A stretch of DNA of 7,165 nucleotides, taken from positions 1 through 7,165 of the forward strand of contig JALVEA010000428.1 of NCBI GenBank assembly GCA_027008665.1, given 5' to 3'. The notes under the pieces were generated by a model that did not search any database, had not been told where the DNA came from, and saw nothing but the letters and a program-made list of their open reading frames with translations. Of the stretch, positions 5,149 through 7,165 are shown piece after piece. The DNA comes from Thiotrichaceae bacterium (GTDB lineage Bacteria > Pseudomonadota > Gammaproteobacteria > Thiotrichales > Thiotrichaceae). Within the stretch, counting starts at the first letter, position 1. Every line of letters begins with the position of its first letter. A program made the position numbers and the translations under genes.

Positions 5149-5403
5149 CTATAATAGTCCGTGACGCTTTAATTTTGAGCGCAGTGTAGCACGGTTAACA
5201 CCTAAACAGTTAGCGGCACGAGATTGATTTCCTCGTGTGTGTTTCATTATCGCTTTTAAAAGAGGTAGTTCGACGTCATCTATTACTTGGCGATAAAGAT
5301 TCATTGAATCTTGTTCTGCAAGCTTATTTAGATAATCCTCTACTGCGTCCTCTGTAGTCTCTGAAAGCGATCCTTCTTTAAAAGGTTTGACGGGGGTATT
5401 CAT
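5149..5403 (-). CDS. fis: DNA-binding protein Fis
   Basis: Fis is a homodimeric nucleoid-associated protein that bends DNA and controls rRNA, tRNA and many other promoters, as well as site-specific recombination. The C-terminal half matches E. coli closely: DDVELPLLKAIMKHTRGNQSRAANCLGVNRATLRSKLKRHG, with the helix-turn-helix at about 60-81. The N-terminal 30 residues are divergent and acidic. At 84 residues it is shorter than E. coli Fis (98), which is common outside the Enterobacterales. Its ATG overlaps the dusB stop as ATGA, and AAAGG lies about 10 nt upstream inside dusB, so the two are cotranscribed and coupled. This dusB-fis linkage is the classical gammaproteobacterial arrangement. Confidence 0.95.
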   Translation of the reverse strand: MNTPVKPFKEGSLSETTEDAVEDYLNKLAEQDSMNLYRQVIDDVELPLLKAIMKHTRGNQSRAANCLGVNRATLRSKLKRHGLL

Positions 5404-6434
5404 AATATTACTACCTTTGTTATTGAGTCGCGGGTTTTTGGGAAATTAGGTAATCCTTTAAGTGCTTGAGAAAATTTTTCAAGCTGCTCAAAGGGCGTTT
5501 TTGCAGTAAAAATATCTCGCAAAATATCTTTACGGACAGTAAGTTGCGTACTCATAGTGTTTAAATAGCAAGCGATGTGTTTTCTAGCTACCTTCACACG
5601 AAGAGCTGATTTATAATGGCGATGAATGGTAGAGATATGTTCGATTGCTGTCTTAATTTGTTTATTTTTTGATAAGGGTTTTTTTACCTCATTTGTGCTT
5701 AAATAGTGATTCATTTCCTCAAAGATCCAAGGTCTTCCTTTGGTAATTCTCCCTAACAGAAGACCATCAACTTGAGTGTATTTTAGGATAAATACCGCAT
5801 CTTGCATGGTTATAATATCGCCATTGGCAATAATTGGGATCTTGGATTGTTGTTTTACAGCACGTATGGTTTCGTATTCTGCATGTCCCATAAAACCCTC
5901 TTCTCGACTTCTGCCGTGAATGGAGAGCGCTACAATGCCAGATTCTTCCGCTATATGAGCAATTTCAAGCGCATTTTTATTCTTATTTGACCAACCTGTG
6001 CGTATTTTCAGCGTAATGGGAAGTTCAACAGCAGACACAACACTACTTAAAATATCTTCTACACGCTCAGGATATTGCATTAATGCTGAGCCAGCTGCTT
6101 TATTGCATACTTTTTTTGCTGGGCAGCCCATATTAATATCCAATATCTGCACACCTTGATCAGCACAGCGTTTTGCAGCTTCAGCCATAATGTAGGGGTC
6201 TGTTCCAACAATTTGTGCACAACGAGGCTCTGCTTCATCTTTTGATATCAAGCGTGTGGAGGATTTATTCGATTTCCAAAGGCTTGTATCAGATGCAAGC
6301 ATCTCTGATGTCGTTAGTCCCGCACCAAATGAACGGCATACATCCCTGTAGGGACGATCAGTTAATCCTGCCATCGGAGCAAGTAATAGATTGCTTGAAA
6401 GCTGGTAGGGGCCAATGTAAAGTGGTTTGAGCAT
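5400..6434 (-). CDS. dusB: tRNA-dihydrouridine synthase DusB
   Basis: DusB reduces a uridine in the tRNA D-loop (U17 in E. coli) to dihydrouridine with FMN and NADPH. The FMN-binding barrel is clear: LLLAPMAGLTDRPYR (16-30), then NMGCPAKKVCNKAAGSALM (101-119) with catalytic Cys104. Next come LKIRTGW (Lys143), SIHGRSREEGF (His173), IPIIANGDI (about 199-207) and the phosphate-binding LLLGRITKGRPWIF (225-238). A C-terminal helical domain follows with RVKVARKHIACYLN. The length of 344 is slightly above E. coli DusB (321). The ATG at 6434 is chosen because LYIGPYQLSSNLLLAPMAG fits the family N-terminus. No Shine-Dalgarno precedes it, only AT-rich DNA inside the upstream frame. The assignment to DusB rather than DusA or DusC rests on the link with fis and the motifs. 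Confidence 0.95.
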   Translation of the reverse strand: MLKPLYIGPYQLSSNLLLAPMAGLTDRPYRDVCRSFGAGLTTSEMLASDTSLWKSNKSSTRLISKDEAEPRCAQIVGTDPYIMAEAAKRCADQGVQILDINMGCPAKKVCNKAAGSALMQYPERVEDILSSVVSAVELPITLKIRTGWSNKNKNALEIAHIAEESGIVALSIHGRSREEGFMGHAEYETIRAVKQQSKIPIIANGDIITMQDAVFILKYTQVDGLLLGRITKGRPWIFEEMNHYLSTNEVKKPLSKNKQIKTAIEHISTIHRHYKSALRVKVARKHIACYLNTMSTQLTVRKDILRDIFTAKTPFEQLEKFSQALKGLPNFPKTRDSITKVVIL

Positions 6435-7077
6435 AAAAAATATTACATAAATTTAAAATTAAAACGAGTCGCTTTTCACCAGGGTCGGCAATCTTTAGCT
6501 GTAAAACAACTTCTTTTTCAGGAACGAATACTTCATTTTCAACGTATTGCTGAAGATATTCTCTTGGTTTAAAACGCCTTAATGCGATAATGTTTTCTTT
6601 GTTATCCAGAAGGGTTACTTCAATATAAGGATAAGGCTGTGCCTGTTTTGATTTGTTTTCAATTGAGGCAGAAATAAGTAATACACCACTGTCATTAGGA
6701 TGGCTAATGATATTTCTTTTGATCATTTGTACCTGCTCAGGATTTCGTTCCAATTCCTGTGTAATCCAATGATTGTGATGGTATAACACCTGAAAAACCA
6801 AGAGCGATAACAAAGAAAGCACTACTAAAATATGCAAGCTATTGATGCTTTTTTTGACAACTCGTGAGTACTTCGGTGTTAGTACATCAGGGTCTATAAT
6901 GTCCTCTTCATCCGTTGCTTCATTTTTTAACTTTTTTTTGGGTAATGTTGTTGTTAGCGTATCCATCGCATTAAAAATAGCATCGCATTCGCCACAGCGT
7001 AACTTTCCTTGGGCAACCGTGAGCTCTTTCATTCTAACGCGGAACACGGCTCCGCAATGTGTGCATTGTGTAAACAT
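6358..7077 (-). CDS. Zinc-ribbon and DUF3426 membrane protein
   Basis: The N-terminus is an MJ0042-type zinc ribbon, CTHC-(19)-CGEC, with cysteines at 5, 8, 28 and 31. An acidic linker follows (about 50-66), then one membrane helix (about 81-99, LHILVVLSLLSLLVFQVLY), then a beta-rich DUF3426 domain that would lie in the periplasm (ISASIENKSKQAQPYPYIEV, RRFKPREYLQQYV). No enzymatic function is known; the zinc ribbon would face the cytoplasm. Its place ahead of dusB-fis is the usual one in many gammaproteobacteria. The frame overlaps dusB by 77 nt, and its last 30 or so residues (from about LILNLCNIF) do not look like the family's end. A one-base frameshift near 6461-6464 is suspected. The start ATG (7077) has only a weak ribosome binding site (GAAG). 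Confidence 0.88.
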   Translation of the reverse strand: MFTQCTHCGAVFRVRMKELTVAQGKLRCGECDAIFNAMDTLTTTLPKKKLKNEATDEEDIIDPDVLTPKYSRVVKKSINSLHILVVLSLLSLLVFQVLYHHNHWITQELERNPEQVQMIKRNIISHPNDSGVLLISASIENKSKQAQPYPYIEVTLLDNKENIIALRRFKPREYLQQYVENEVFVPEKEVVLQLKIADPGEKRLVLILNLCNIFYAQTTLHWPLPAFKQSITCSDGRIN

Positions 7078-7165
7078 AAATAGCTTCGTTTTTATATAAT
7101 GCGTAAAAGTATAAAAGAATGTGTCACTGGATTGTAGAATATTATTTTTATAGCAAAAGTAGTCT

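Overview
This is an AT-rich window that splits into an accessory left part (about 1-2930) and a conserved chromosomal right part (about 2930-7165). The right half points to a low-GC gammaproteobacterium. It has ftsB-ispD-ispF in one direction and, facing it, a cluster of zinc-ribbon/DUF3426 protein, dusB, fis and a conserved 189-residue protein. DUF3426-dusB-fis is, from memory, a pseudomonad-like gammaproteobacterial order. I cannot name the genus.

Left part. At 1-493 (minus strand) lies the N-terminal part of an unrecognised exported protein, cut by the window edge. From 494 to 1886 there is no convincing intact gene. This stretch holds repeats instead: a triplet of 8-bp repeats in the promoter/leader of the exported gene, a REP-like imperfect palindrome (814-886), four 11-bp tandem repeats (907-950), a 240-bp MITE-like element (951-1190) with matching ends and TA on both sides that carries a gene remnant, a GC-rich palindromic island (1276-1345), and weak coding remnants at 1447-1706. 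At 1887-2927 is a phage O-like replication initiator. Inside it, in the stretch encoding the linker after its DNA-binding domain, four pyrimidine-CCGAAA motifs are phased at exactly 20 bp (2183-2260), two of them palindromic and followed by an AT-rich stretch. This resembles a lambda-type origin embedded in its own initiator gene and is the most interesting signal here.

Right part. ftsB (divisome), ispD and ispF (MEP isoprenoid pathway) form a tight operon: ftsB and ispD share one base (TAATG) and ispD-ispF are 5 nt apart. The ispF stop lies 2 nt from the stop of the converging 189-residue gene. On the minus strand the order of transcription is DUF3426 protein, dusB (tRNA dihydrouridine synthase), fis (nucleoid protein; ATGA overlap with dusB), then the 189-residue protein. 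The DUF3426 frame overlaps dusB by 77 nt. One extra T in a short T run would end it just before dusB with a more family-like C-terminus, so a frameshift is suspected.

Overall: an ordinary core block joined to a repeat-rich, decayed accessory segment with an orphan replication module. I see no defence system, CRISPR array, tRNA, rRNA or intact transposase.
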